Position numbers and translations under genes: made by a program
Shown here: in pieces, positions 1-9,900 of the stretch
Layout of the letters: each line of letters begins with the position of its first letter
Numbering within the stretch: the stretch's first letter is position 1
Assembly: GCA_017466665.1 (NCBI GenBank)
Contig: JAFTTQ010000029.1
Coordinates: 1 to 33,383 of the forward strand
DNA: 33,383 nt
Origin: Oscillospiraceae bacterium
GTDB lineage: Bacteria > Bacillota > Clostridia > Oscillospirales > Oscillospiraceae
Direction: 5' to 3'
The notes under the pieces: model-generated
Told to the model about the DNA's origin: nothing
Databases searched by the model: none
Seen by the model: only the letters and a program-made list of their open reading frames with translations

Positions 1-1967
1 CACAAATAGGTTTTTACCTTGCCGGAAACAGCCTGCATGGTCTCGTTGGTGATATTCACAGTAATATGGCCGTTCTCGTGGAAAAGTGCACAGGCAACAG
101 GTGCATAAAATTTCTTTGCAGCATAATGCAGTGCCTTGTATCTGCCGAAATAATCCAGACTGGACCAGGAAGCTACCGGCCAGCAGTCATTGAGCTGCCA
201 ATACACAGAGCCCATACAGCAACCCCGGATCCTTCTGAAATACTCCACGCCGTACTTAATGGCATCTGCCTGCAAAATTTGAGAGGTATACACCAATGAC
301 GGGAAATTGGTGGGGTAAGGATAATTGGCCTTAATATAGAAATCTGTATTCCTGGTTCCAAAATTGCATTTTTGATGGTTTCGCATAACCTCGCTGAACA
401 GATCCAAATCCTTTTCTTCTGCGAAGGTGCGAATTGTCTTCATAGGCGGTAATGCCTCGAATCCAAATTCGGAACAGAACCGGAATTTGTGTTTGCGGTA
501 CTCTGTAAAAGGCTTTCCCCCATTCCAAACCTCCCAAAAGTGCTGGTCACCCCGGGAAGGATCATCGGGGTCGTCAAAATTTCCACCGTTGGAGGGAGAG
601 GACGGCCAATAGAATACATCCGGCGCTACCCTGCTGCACATTTCCGGCAGAATATTTTCATAGAATTCTAAATAATGCTCCTTTACCAGCGGGCCGTCAC
701 AAATCAAATTACCCTTGCCGTCACCCCAATGCAAAATCGCAGACTCCATCTCATTATTGCCGCATACCAAGCCAAGGCAGGCACGGTGACGGAAACGGCG
801 AAGCTGCTGCTCGCATTCCAGGCAGATATTCTCCTTGAAGTCCTGGCTCAAATAGATGTTGCAGCAGGCAACCATAAAATCCTGCCATAGAATCAGTCCG
901 TAACGGTCGCACAAATCATAGAAAAACTCCTCGGGATAGTATGCGCCGCCCCAGACTCGCAGACAGTTAAAGTTGGCGTCGATGCAGCTTTTGATCAGCT
1001 TTTCGGTTTTTTCCTCTGTGATCCGGCTCAGAATGTTGTCCTGGGGTACATAGTTGGCGCCCATAGCAAAAATCTTGACGCCGTTGACCACAAAACAGAA
1101 TTCCTCACCGTATTGGTCCGGCATTCTGCTGACCGTCAGGGTTCTCAGACCAATTTGCTTGGTTTGTCTGTCAATGACCTCTCCCTGATAGACAAGCTCA
1201 ACTTCTACGGGATACAGATTTTGTTCGCCGTAGCCATTGGGCCACCACAGCTTGGGGTCGTTGATTTTAATTTCTGCGTGTCCGTTTTCCAGTAAATAAC
1301 GATTTCCGTCCACTATAGCATACTGCTGACACTGAGAATCTGCGTGCTTTGTCTGCACATTCAGCGTAATCGTCACATCGCCGTTTTCGTGTCTCTGCCG
1401 AATCTCCACATCCTCCAGCCGATCCACATCATAGGCCCGAAGCCACACCGGCCGGAAAATGCCCATATCCGGCAGCTTGGGACCCCAGTCCCAGCCGGAC
1501 ATATAAAGTGCCTTTCGCAGCTGTGCAGCACCCTGGAGGGTGTCCAAATTGGTGTATACATGCCGCTGCGCCTCCATTTTGCGGAAATACGCATTGGGGG
1601 AAGCAAAGCAGAGCTGGATTGTATTGGCACCCAGCTTCACTTTTTCCTTCACATCGTACACAAAGGTTCTGTGCATATTTTTTACGCTATCCAGCTTTTC
1701 GCCGTTTAGGAAAATATCGCAGATGGTGTCCAGGCCCTCAAAAATAAGCTCCATAAAGTTATGCTTCTTTTCCACCTGAAAGACGGCAGAAAAGCTGCAG
1801 GGATCTTCACAAAGCACTGTGGCCTTATGCTCATTCAGGCCATAAAAAGGATCCTCCATCAGCTTATTGTCCAGCAAAACACTATACAAAGAGCAGGGGG
1901 CATCACAAGGAATGTCCCGGTACTCTTTATATGTCAGCTTCCATTTTTTTATCTCCAAATGGGTCAT
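1..1967 (-). CDS. GH2 beta-mannosidase, C-terminus cut by window edge
   Basis: Glycoside hydrolase family 2 enzyme predicted to remove terminal beta-linked mannose from oligosaccharides. The frame stays open to base 1, giving about 655 residues; full-length relatives usually have about 800-900, so part of the C-terminal beta-domains is missing. The N-terminal half is the jelly-roll and Ig-like region. The TIM barrel follows, with [13 protein letters not shown] and [11 protein letters not shown] motifs. The acid/base glutamate is E406 in GNNEME and the nucleophile is E500 in CSEFGFEA, with a YWQLNDCWP motif after it. These motifs fit beta-mannosidases better than beta-galactosidases. There is no signal peptide, so it should be cytoplasmic. 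The start MTHLEIKKW is supported by GAGAGG 8 bases upstream. It follows the oxidoreductase gene by 34 bases and is the last operon gene visible. Exact substrate (mannan fragments or Man-beta-GlcNAc) cannot be told from sequence. Confidence 0.9.
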   Translation of the reverse strand, partial: MTHLEIKKWKLTYKEYRDIPCDAPCSLYSVLLDNKLMEDPFYGLNEHKATVLCEDPCSFSAVFQVEKKHNFMELIFEGLDTICDIFLNGEKLDSVKNMHRTFVYDVKEKVKLGANTIQLCFASPNAYFRKMEAQRHVYTNLDTLQGAAQLRKALYMSGWDWGPKLPDMGIFRPVWLRAYDVDRLEDVEIRQRHENGDVTITLNVQTKHADSQCQQYAIVDGNRYLLENGHAEIKINDPKLWWPNGYGEQNLYPVEVELVYQGEVIDRQTKQIGLRTLTVSRMPDQYGEEFCFVVNGVKIFAMGANYVPQDNILSRITEEKTEKLIKSCIDANFNCLRVWGGAYYPEEFFYDLCDRYGLILWQDFMVACCNIYLSQDFKENICLECEQQLRRFRHRACLGLVCGNNEMESAILHWGDGKGNLICDGPLVKEHYLEFYENILPEMCSRVAPDVFYWPSSPSNGGNFDDPDDPSRGDQHFWEVWNGGKPFTEYRKHKFRFCSEFGFEALPPMKTIRTFAEEKDLDLFSEVMRNHQKCNFGTRNTDFYIKANYPYPTNFPSLVYTSQILQADAIKYGVEYFRRIRGCCMGSVYWQLNDCWPVASWSSLDYFGRYKALHYAAKKFYAPVACALFHENGHITVNITNETMQAVSGKVKTYL

Positions 1968-2001
1968 TTGTCATACCTCTCTCCCATCTTCTTTGGGGCA
2001 T

Positions 2002-3234
2002 TCAAACTATTGGCACCACGATCCGGTTCGGCACCTGACGGACAGATACATTGTTTTGCACTGCGTAGGCCGCCGCCTTTCCCGCGGCTTCACCCATAGC
2101 GCAGCAGTTGCCTGTTACACGGTAAGAAGCCATGGCAATGTGACTGCCGGAAATACACCGCCCGGCAACCAGCACATTATGAAGGCCTTTGGGGAGCATT
2201 GCCCGATAGGGGATCTGATAGGGCTTTACATCCTGATTATGCTGCTCCGTGCTGTTGGGAACATGGATATCCACATTGAAGGTAGCAGTACACACCCCAT
2301 CCGGGAACTGAGTTCCATTCAGCAGATCGTCCTCTGTTATGTAGTACTCTCCAATCACCCGCCGGGATTCCCGCACGCCCAGCTGGGCAGCAGATGCGAT
2401 CAAACTCAGATCCTTAAAATCCTCGTCAAAGCCCTTGAGTGCTTCAAACACATCGATCATTTGACGGCGACCCTCAACAATCGCCATTGTACGCTTTTTG
2501 GCATCCAGTGCCACGCCGCCATCCATATGGGTCAGCTGTACGGTTGCGTAGTCGCTGTTGGGAATGGGGATCAAATAGGGCATTTTAAAGGGAGAATGCT
2601 TTCCCAGCCCCTGCTTGGCATAGGCTGCCTCCAGCACCTGATACATAACAAAGCCATCTTTGTATTTTTCGGGAATGCCGCCAACCAGGAACATCAGCGT
2701 CATAGACTGACAATTACCGTTTTCATCGCCCATCACCCACTGTGCGCCTGCATCTGCCGCCAAATGGGCATCGCCGGTGGCGTCAATGACAACTGCGCCT
2801 TTATAGTAGGTTTCGCCCTCCACATTGCGGACATAGACGCCCTCAACTTTTCCATTTTCTGCTTTGACACCAGCGTACTTCGTTTCATAAAGCAGGGTAA
2901 CACCGGCAGAAAGCGCCTTTTCCTCCAGGAAATGCTTCATATACTCCTGAATATAGCTGATTTGCCAAAATCCGCCCCAGGCGTTTTTGGCAGTCAAATC
3001 CTCCACCAGCTCTTTCATAATGCCGGTTTTGTTATGGGCATCAAACAGCGGGCTCAGCAAACCCGAGGTCCACATACCGCCCAGACAGTTTTCCTGCTCA
3101 ATTAACAGCACTTTACTTCCGGCTCTGCCGGCAGCAATCGCAGCTGCACTGCCTGAAGGTCCGCCGCCTACAACGATCACATCATAGCTTTCGCCCACTG
3201 TCACATTCTTCGTAACCGTTAACGCATTACTCAT
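2002..3234 (-). CDS. FAD-dependent oxidoreductase (FAD_oxidored type)
   Basis: Flavoprotein of 410 residues with an N-terminal Rossmann fold. The dinucleotide motif GGGPSG (residues 23-28) follows the strand YDVIVV, and the acidic end of the second strand is LLIE (E46). ENCLGGMWTSGL then follows, typical of the PF12831-like FAD oxidoreductases often found beside carbohydrate genes. A VVIDATGDAHLA motif in the middle matches the second FAD-contact motif, and VAGRCISGSHIA near the C-terminus is typical of the family. There is no signal peptide, so it is probably cytoplasmic. The start has an AGGAGG 7 bases upstream. It lies 9 bases after the phosphoesterase gene and 34 bases before a beta-mannosidase gene, so it is co-transcribed with glycan enzymes. 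The likely role, oxidation or reduction of an imported sugar or aglycone, is inferred from context only. Confidence 0.85.
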   Translation of the reverse strand: MSNALTVTKNVTVGESYDVIVVGGGPSGSAAAIAAGRAGSKVLLIEQENCLGGMWTSGLLSPLFDAHNKTGIMKELVEDLTAKNAWGGFWQISYIQEYMKHFLEEKALSAGVTLLYETKYAGVKAENGKVEGVYVRNVEGETYYKGAVVIDATGDAHLAADAGAQWVMGDENGNCQSMTLMFLVGGIPEKYKDGFVMYQVLEAAYAKQGLGKHSPFKMPYLIPIPNSDYATVQLTHMDGGVALDAKKRTMAIVEGRRQMIDVFEALKGFDEDFKDLSLIASAAQLGVRESRRVIGEYYITEDDLLNGTQFPDGVCTATFNVDIHVPNSTEQHNQDVKPYQIPYRAMLPKGLHNVLVAGRCISGSHIAMASYRVTGNCCAMGEAAGKAAAYAVQNNVSVRQVPNRIVVPIV

Positions 3235-3243
3235 AGTGTCCTC

Positions 3244-4812
3244 CTATTTCTTGTTGAAGTAGACATGCTCTACTTCAAACAGATCCTTGTTTACAGTGAT
3301 TTTTGTGCCGCCCAATTCGGATTCTAAATATCGGTCAAAGGTGCCCGCCTTCAGTCCAAAGGTCAGACGAATGCCGTCATAGAGAATACTGACACTGTTT
3401 TTGTGGGAATGGCCGCAGAATACCCCTTCAAAATTGTATTTTTTCAAGATGTTCCACAGACCGTATTCCGAATGAATGCCCTTAAAGGCCTCACCCTTTG
3501 TACCAAAGTCCCCATTTTGGGCAGTTACATCCTTTCCAATGGTATAAAGCTCGCTATTGTCCAAAGCAAAGCTGGACTGATATCCCGATTCATAGGCTCC
3601 CGTAGCGAACTGAGAAATGGGAATATGGAAGGCGATCAGCTTGCCTACTTCCCCATTGGTGGCTGCATCGATCATTTTGCAGCTTTCTTCCAGCCAGTCC
3701 ATCTGATCTGAGCCAAAGCCAATCTCGGTCTTTACCTTCTCTCCGGCATTGTAGGTCAGTACCTCACCGGCTGCGTTTTTGGCGCCGTAGCCATCCTTAA
3801 AGGCATTTGTACAGCCGTTGGAATCCATCATAAACACCGTTTTGATCAGCTGGCCGTCCTGCATAATACCAATGCTGTAATTGCCGTTGCCTGTCAAGTC
3901 ATTGCGCTTGAACAGACAGTTTTCCGCCTGCTCCAGCTGCTGGCACTGCCAGGTTACACCCATCATAGATTCGTTGTCGTGGTTGCCGAAGATCGGTGCC
4001 CAGGGAATGTCCAGGCTCTCCATATAGGCAATCAGCCCTTTAAAGACCTCACCGCTGTCATCAAACTCACCATAGACCAGATCTCCGGTCATGATGATCA
4101 GATCCGGGTCTGTCTTTTTGACCGCATCCTCGATATAACGGTAGCAGTTTGTATACTTTGCTTGCTCTGTCAGAGGGTTTTTGTTTCCCAAACGCTCCAT
4201 CGTGCGTGCCTGACCGGCATCAATGATCTGCGTGTCAGTCAGCTGCAGGATCACCACATCCCGTCCGCTCTCTACCTCCACGACAAAGTCCACAAGCTCG
4301 GAAATTTCCCGCTCTCCGGAGATCCACCGGGCGGTCAGGGTTTCCACATAGGTGTAATTCCAGGCACCCTTTTTGCTGATATACAGATCATCACTATACC
4401 ATCCGTCAAATACGCAGCCTTCCTTTTCCACCTGGGGCAGCTCATAGCTTGCATTATAATCGATTACGAAGGTATCGTTTTCCACCGGCAGAGAAGATCC
4501 GGTAATGGTTCCTCCGTCCAGGTCCAAACGAACGGTGTACTGCTTTGGCTGCATAATGGCCGTTACCAGTGTGTCCTCGGTGATTGCAGAAAAGTCTGTG
4601 CGATCCCACGCAGTTTCATAGCCTTTGACCTGTACCGGGCTGGGAATATCCGTAAGCGCCGTACCTTTTGCCGTGGTTTTCACCACATCTGCATAGCCCT
4701 CCTGCCGGAAGGTAACGGAAACAATGGATTCTTTCCCCTGGTCCACGCTCTGTTTTGCGCAGCCTGCGAAGCACAGAAGTACCGCCAGCAGCAAACAAAT
4801 CCATCTTTTCAT
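3244..4812 (-). CDS. Secreted metallophosphoesterase lipoprotein
   Basis: Calcineurin-like phosphoesterase of 522 residues on the outside of the membrane. MKRWICLLLAVLLCFAGC is a lipoprotein signal with lipid-attached Cys18 (the -3 residue is Phe, slightly unusual). Residues about 95-165 look like a Listeria/Bacteroides repeat (Flg_new/InlB B type), with YTVRLDLDGG, VFDGWY and TARW. The phosphoesterase core shows LTDTQ (D193), TGDLVYG (D244), GNHDN (N277, H278), AFHIPI and GHSHKN (H468, H470). Motif I is D-x-Q rather than the commoner D-x-H, a variant known in some phosphoesterase subgroups. The chosen start is the third codon after an earlier in-frame ATG, because AAGGA lies 10 bases before it but would touch the upstream one. 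The substrate is unknown; context suggests a phosphorylated or phosphodiester-decorated glycan. Confidence 0.85.
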   Translation of the reverse strand: MKRWICLLLAVLLCFAGCAKQSVDQGKESIVSVTFRQEGYADVVKTTAKGTALTDIPSPVQVKGYETAWDRTDFSAITEDTLVTAIMQPKQYTVRLDLDGGTITGSSLPVENDTFVIDYNASYELPQVEKEGCVFDGWYSDDLYISKKGAWNYTYVETLTARWISGEREISELVDFVVEVESGRDVVILQLTDTQIIDAGQARTMERLGNKNPLTEQAKYTNCYRYIEDAVKKTDPDLIIMTGDLVYGEFDDSGEVFKGLIAYMESLDIPWAPIFGNHDNESMMGVTWQCQQLEQAENCLFKRNDLTGNGNYSIGIMQDGQLIKTVFMMDSNGCTNAFKDGYGAKNAAGEVLTYNAGEKVKTEIGFGSDQMDWLEESCKMIDAATNGEVGKLIAFHIPISQFATGAYESGYQSSFALDNSELYTIGKDVTAQNGDFGTKGEAFKGIHSEYGLWNILKKYNFEGVFCGHSHKNSVSILYDGIRLTFGLKAGTFDRYLESELGGTKITVNKDLFEVEHVYFNKK

Positions 4813-4835
4813 TGAACACACATCCTTTATAAAGA

Positions 4836-5744
4836 TTATCCTTTAATACCGCCCATTGTCAGGTTGCCAAGCAAGCGCTTATGGAAGCAGGCGAACAAGA
4901 CCAATGTAGGAATCAGCATAAACACCGCCGCTGTCATACGCATAGGGATGGTCGCCAGGGCGTTGATCGCCGTATAGGACATCCGGTACATACCCAGTGC
5001 AATGGTGGGGTGAGAGGGCAGGTAAATAAGCGGTGTTTGGTAATCGTTCCAATACATAATAAAGTTGATCAGCATAACTGTAAAGAAGGTATTCTTTGCC
5101 AGAGGCATTATCACTCTGAGCATAATTGTCCAGTTGCCGGCACCGTCAATCACAGCTGCCTCGGTATATGCCGCCGGCAGGGAACGGAACAGATTATAAA
5201 ATACCAAAAAATACATACCCAGGAAGTGCGCCTTCATCAGCCACAAACCCCAAATTTTATCAAAAATCCCCAGAGTAGTTGCCATACTGATTTCCGCAGG
5301 CAGATTGCCCACAATGGGCAATGCCATTACAACGATGACAACAGAGTAGACCACCTTGGAAAACCGATAGGTATACCGGGCGCACAGATAAGCCGTCACG
5401 CAGGGCACCAATGTACCAAAGAAGGAACAGCCAACACTATACAGCACGGAGTTGAGCAGCAGCTCCCCAACAAACACATTTCTGGACCCCTCCGGGGTGG
5501 AAACCTTAATATAGAACTCCTCCCAAATCGTGGAAAAATTCCAGGTCCATTTTTTAGGTAAGCCGATAATATTCAGACGGAATTCCGATTGGGTCTTAAA
5601 TGCGGTGATGATCGCCCACAGCAAGGGCAAAAACAGGCAGACAGCGTATATAAGCAATCCAGCCAGCATCACAACTCTGAACGCCGACCATTTCGGGCGT
5701 TCCAGTGTATTTCTTCTTGATCTTTTCATATCATCAATCCTCAC
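4836..5744 (-). CDS. ABC sugar transporter permease, MalG/LplC-like
   Basis: Integral membrane subunit of a carbohydrate importer, 302 residues, with about six hydrophobic segments beginning at LAGLLIYAVCLFLPLLWAII. The cytoplasmic coupling loop has the EAA signature EAAVIDGAGNWTIMLRVIMP, which docks onto the ATPase. The C-terminus ends LGNLTMGGIKG, typical for this subunit type. The gene overlaps the other permease gene by 11 bases, indicating translational coupling. No ATP-binding subunit is encoded in the window; Firmicutes importers of this class commonly share an MsmX/MsmK-type ATPase encoded elsewhere. The substrate is inferred to be an oligosaccharide containing beta-mannose because of the neighbouring enzymes. 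Confidence 0.92.
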   Translation of the reverse strand: MRIDDMKRSRRNTLERPKWSAFRVVMLAGLLIYAVCLFLPLLWAIITAFKTQSEFRLNIIGLPKKWTWNFSTIWEEFYIKVSTPEGSRNVFVGELLLNSVLYSVGCSFFGTLVPCVTAYLCARYTYRFSKVVYSVVIVVMALPIVGNLPAEISMATTLGIFDKIWGLWLMKAHFLGMYFLVFYNLFRSLPAAYTEAAVIDGAGNWTIMLRVIMPLAKNTFFTVMLINFIMYWNDYQTPLIYLPSHPTIALGMYRMSYTAINALATIPMRMTAAVFMLIPTLVLFACFHKRLLGNLTMGGIKG

Positions 5745-6654
5745 GAGGTCCGTACTTTTCCAACAAACGCTTTACAAGTAGTGTCAGCGGCACCACAACG
5801 ATCGTCATCATTAGGCCCATAGCAGACAACAGCGGATACGCTGAACGAGACTGGAGGCCCTTTTGGGCTTCCACATACAAGTAGTAACCGTAGGTCTGCA
5901 CCTTATCCGGTGCAGTGACTCCATAGAAGGAAAACAGGTTAAACTGGTTGGTAAAGATCGTTGCCACGCCTGCGATCAGGAATGGCATCAGGGTGGGAAA
6001 TACCGCAGGAAGGGTAACATGCCAGAATTCCTGAAATACGGATGCACCGTCGATCTGTGCCGCACCGGACAGATCGTGGGAGATGCCGCTCATAGAATTG
6101 GAATACATAAGAACCGATGTACCAAAGCTGATGAGCACATTGTAAAACACCAAAAATGCATAACAAGTGTCAGTATTGACCATCAGGCCTTCAATTTGCA
6201 TATCGAAAAACTGCAAAAGCATTGCCGGCACAGCACGCTCCACAAAGAACTGGTAGATGGTAGCCAGCACGATGGAGGAGATGATGGATGGTACAAACAG
6301 AATGATACGGAAAAATCCGTGTCCGGGCAGCTTCTTATAAATGTAATAGGAGAAAAACAGTGACAAAGGAATGCCGATTCCCTGAGTCAGCAGATAGGAA
6401 ACAAAGGACACTGACAGGATCGACAGCATCTGAGGCGTGGTGGTCATCATACGAAAGGCTTCTTTGATGTTATCCAATGTCCACTGGGTCGTGCCGCCCA
6501 CCATATCGATTCTCTGAAATGCCATCATAATAGATTTGGCATTGACACCGATATAGAAAACAGAAAACTGGATGACAGGGAATGCCATCAAGAGGATATA
6601 AAACCACAAATTCCTCCGTTTCCAATTTGCTTGTTGATTTAATCTTTTCTTCAC
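5734..6654 (-). CDS. ABC sugar transporter permease, MalF/LplB-like
   Basis: First permease of the importer, 306 residues, with about six membrane segments starting at LWFYILLMAFPVIQFSVFYI. The EAA-type loop reads LSGAAQIDGASVFQEFWHVT followed by LP. The start codon is GTG; GGGAGG lies 9 bases upstream and no better ATG is available. It pairs with the overlapping downstream permease and presumably with the binding lipoprotein at 25156-26874, which is separated from it by four large genes. In most sugar ABC operons the binding protein and permeases are adjacent, so this split is unusual. A 291-base gap separates it from the giant gene upstream, so a secondary promoter or RNA processing site could set its expression; I see no convincing promoter there. 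Confidence 0.92.
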   Translation of the reverse strand: MKKRLNQQANWKRRNLWFYILLMAFPVIQFSVFYIGVNAKSIMMAFQRIDMVGGTTQWTLDNIKEAFRMMTTTPQMLSILSVSFVSYLLTQGIGIPLSLFFSYYIYKKLPGHGFFRIILFVPSIISSIVLATIYQFFVERAVPAMLLQFFDMQIEGLMVNTDTCYAFLVFYNVLISFGTSVLMYSNSMSGISHDLSGAAQIDGASVFQEFWHVTLPAVFPTLMPFLIAGVATIFTNQFNLFSFYGVTAPDKVQTYGYYLYVEAQKGLQSRSAYPLLSAMGLMMTIVVVPLTLLVKRLLEKYGPRED

Positions 6655-6738
6655 AATACAAAACCTCCCAGTTAAACGAAGTATGATGTTCTGCTTGCTT
6701 CTATAGCAAATGTCGAGAAAAGGATGTCCTTTATGATC

Positions 6739-6837
6739 AATGTCATTCCGAGACCAGTTAGCAAACTGGTCGTGGGAATCTCCTGCTTATCGTTATACCG
6801 GAGATTGCCACACCAGTGACACGAACGGAATGACATT
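6739..6837. mobile_element. MITE/REP-like palindromic element
   Basis: About 99 bases bounded by perfect 12-base terminal inverted repeats (6739-6750 and 6826-6837, AATGTCATTCCG). Inside are two further stem-loops: a perfect 8-bp stem GACCAGTT/AACTGGTC (6752-6759, 6764-6771, loop AGCA) and an 11-of-12-bp stem (6772-6783 with 6800-6811). The termini resemble TGTCATTCCGAG-type repeats that are scattered through many bacterial genomes, as far as I recall. A direct TCCTTTA lies on each side (6727-6733, 6837-6843), but not exactly abutting the left end, so it may not be a target duplication. It has no coding capacity and would need a transposase in trans. Confidence 0.6.
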
Positions 6838-6889
6838 CCTTTAAGGATACGCCTTATTCTTTCCTCCACATTCAATATAGACCACAGCA

Positions 6890-6930
6890 GGGTGTGCGTA
6901 TACAGGCGCATTTCCTATATACGCACACCC
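6890..6930 (-). terminator. Stable hairpin after the giant anchored protein
   Basis: Perfect 13-bp inverted repeat GGGTGTGCGTATA (6890-6902) and TATACGCACACCC (6918-6930) with a 15-base loop, 15 bases beyond the stop codon of the 6946-13212 gene. There is no U-run on the minus-strand 3' side, so it may be a leaky terminator or an RNA-stabilising 3' hairpin rather than a full stop for the permease genes beyond it. Confidence 0.5.
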
Positions 6931-6945
6931 AAAAGGGTTTTGGAA

Positions 6946-9900
6946 TTATTTACTTTTCGGCACAGGTGTCTTATTTTCGCCTTCCACCCAGAAGTCGGTT
7001 TCATACCAGGCAGTAAAGTCAATATCCGCAGCCCGGAATGCTTCTCCGTCCGCATAGCAGCCCATTGCAGGAGCGTTAGAGGCGTTCATCAGGCTGTTGT
7101 ATGCTCTGTCTGCGCCTACAATGTACAAACCGTCCACCGTTGCCAGGGTGTTCAGGCTGCCAAAGGCGTAGCCCCAGCTGTTGTTATCTGTCAAAGGCGT
7201 TGCATATTCCAGAATGACATTGTTGATGTAAATACGATGGCTGGGAACCGTGTTGAAGAATACGCTGGTATTGTTGATCCAACCGTTGGTGGTATAGCTG
7301 GACACCAGACCGTCAATTACCACCTGCATATACACATTTTCCAATGTACCCTGACCTTTACAAGCCAGGAAGGAGCCTTGTCCCTTAACCGTAGCATTCA
7401 TAAAGGAAATGTTCTTTAATGTTGCAAGCGCACTGCCGTCCTCCTTGCCGAAGAACTTACCGAACAGACCGCCATCCCAATCCGTTGCGCTTACCTTGGT
7501 GCAAAGGTCATAGATGGTATGTCCCTGACCGTCAAAGGTGCCGGTAAAGGGTACGGTATTGGTATTTTCATAAGTACCTTCAAAGTGGATATCTGCGCCC
7601 AGCGCATAGTAGCCATCGGGATTTTCCTTGGCAGCAGTGGGGAAGCTCCTCAGCTCCGCCGCAGTATCAATAACCTGGGTACAAACAATCACAGAAATAT
7701 CGACCTGCACGGTTTTGCCGGTGCTCTGGAAGGTTGCCTGCACCATCTTTTCCCCAACCCCGGTTCCAAGGGTAGCTTTATCCAGCCTCAGAATCCCGTC
7801 GGCATAGGTATATGTGGTAAAGCTTTTTCCGGCTACCGATACGCTATTTAGTGTTGCGCCTGCAACAGCAGCCTTTTGCTCTCCAAAATTCACCGTAAAG
7901 GTACTGCCGGTGCTGCTCTTATCCAAAAGCACTGTGCCTGCAAGCTTCAGCTGAACGGTTTGCGAAGGTTCGGTTTCCTCCGGCTCGGTGGGTTCGCTTT
8001 CCTCAGGCTCAGAAGGCTCCGGAGGATTGGAAGGATCGTATCCTACCAAGCCATCAGGCACCGGGAAACCATCCACCACAGTCCAAAAGCCGTTGCCGTC
8101 CCAGGCGGAGACATCGGCATCAAAGGACGCTCTGTCTGCATAGCAGCCCATTGCCACGGCGGTAGAGGGATTTGCAAGGCTGTTGTATGCCCCGTCTGCA
8201 CCCACGATGTACAAGCCGTTCACAGTTGCCAAGGTGTTCAGGCTGCCGAAGGCATAGCCCCAGCCGTTGTTACCTGTCAAAGCCTTCCCGTACTCAATCA
8301 CCACATTATTGATATAGATCTGGTGGCTGGGTACGGTATTGAACAGGATACTGGTGTTGTTGATCCAGCCGTTGCTGGTGTAGCTGGACACCAAGCCGTC
8401 GATGTTCACAAGCATATACACATTTTCCAATGTGCCTTGTCCCTTACAAGCCAAGAAGGAACCCTGACCCTTGACGGTGGCATTCATAAAGGAGATGTTC
8501 TTTAGAGTTGCAAGCTGCGAACCATCTTCCTTACCGAAGAACTTACCGAACAGACCGCCATCCCAATCCGTTGCACTGACTTTGGTACAAAGATTAAAGA
8601 TGGTGTGACCCTGACCGTCAAAGGTGCCGGTAAAGGGTACTGTGTTGGGATTCTCATAGATACCTTCATAGTAGATGTCTGCGCCCAGTGCATAGTAGCC
8701 ATTGGGATTTTCCTTGGCAGCAGCGGGGAATGCTTTCAGCTCCTCCACAGTATCTATAATTTGGGTACAGAGAACAATCTTAACCTCGATCTGAACCAGA
8801 TCGCCGAAATTCACAAGCGCCGTCTTCTCACCAAGCAGCCCATTGACCGTAGCTGTATCCAGTGTCAGAATACCGGTATCGTAGGACTTTACTGCAAACG
8901 CCACGCCATCTACAGTTACATTCTTCAGCTCCAGGCCGGAAAGCTTACCTGCCACAGAACTTAAATCTACGGTAAATGTGCTTTGGGCACTGCCCTTTTC
9001 CAGATACACGCCGTCATCCAGTGTTACCGTCTCCGGTTCTCTTGGTGGCTCATAATTTACCAGTCTGTTGGGAATGGGGAAGCCATCCACAACCGTCCAG
9101 AAGCCGTTGCCGTCCCAGGCAGAAACATCAGCATCAAAGGAGGCTCTGTCTCCATAGCAGCCCATCGCCACGGCGGTAGAGGGATTTACAAGACTGTTGT
9201 ACGCCCCGTCTGCGCCCACAATGTACAAGCCGTTGACGGTTGCCAGAGTATTCAGGCTGCCGAAGGCATAGCCCCAGCCGTTATTATCCGTCAAAGCCTG
9301 CGCATACTCAATAACCATATTGTTGATGTAAATCTGATGGCTGGGTACGGTATTGAACAGGATGCTGGTGTTGTTAATCCAGCCGTTGGTGGTATAACTG
9401 GACACCAAGCCGTCGATTGTTACCTGCATATACACATTTTCCAATGTGCCCTGACCTTTACAAGCCAGGAAAGCACCCTGACCTTTGACAGTGGCATTTA
9501 CAAAAGAGATATTCTTTAAGGTTGCCAGCGCACTGCCGTCCTCCTTGCCGAAGAACTTACCAAAGAAGCCGCCATCCCAATCCGTGGCACTTACCTTGGT
9601 ACACAGGTCAAAAATGATGTAGCCCTGGCCATCAAAGGTGCCGGTAAAGGGTACGGTGTTGGTGTTTTCATAAGTACCTTCATAGTAGATGTCTGCGCCC
9701 AGTGCATAATAGCCATCGGGATTTTCCTTGGCAGCAGCGGGGAATGCTTTCAGCTCTGCCGCAGTATCAATAATTTGGGTACAAAGAACCAATCGGAGCT
9801 TAATCTGAAGGAGGTCACCAAAGCTCACAAGCACCGTCTTCTCACCAAGCAGCCCATTGACCGTTGCTGCATTCAGTGTCAGCACACTGGATGCCCCATC

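Larger units (their letters stand above)
6655..6945. other. Intercistronic gap with hairpin and MITE-like element
   Basis: No gene is supported in this 291-base stretch. In the transcription direction it holds a perfect 13-bp hairpin just after the giant gene, then a roughly 99-base complex palindrome, then a small hairpin (AAAGGA/TCCTTT around 6719-6732), then the GGGAGG site of the GTG-started permease gene. A short open frame (6672-6911) covers the palindrome but lacks a ribosome binding site and is explained by the element. Confidence 0.6.

Noticed and set aside
1867..3105. Plus-strand open frame of 412 residues
   Set aside because: Opposite the FAD oxidoreductase, which has the GGGPSG motif and a perfect AGGAGG; the plus-strand frame has neither motif nor start signal.
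6672..6911. Short minus-strand frame in the 291-base gap
   Set aside because: It covers the palindromic element and has no ribosome binding site or recognisable sequence.
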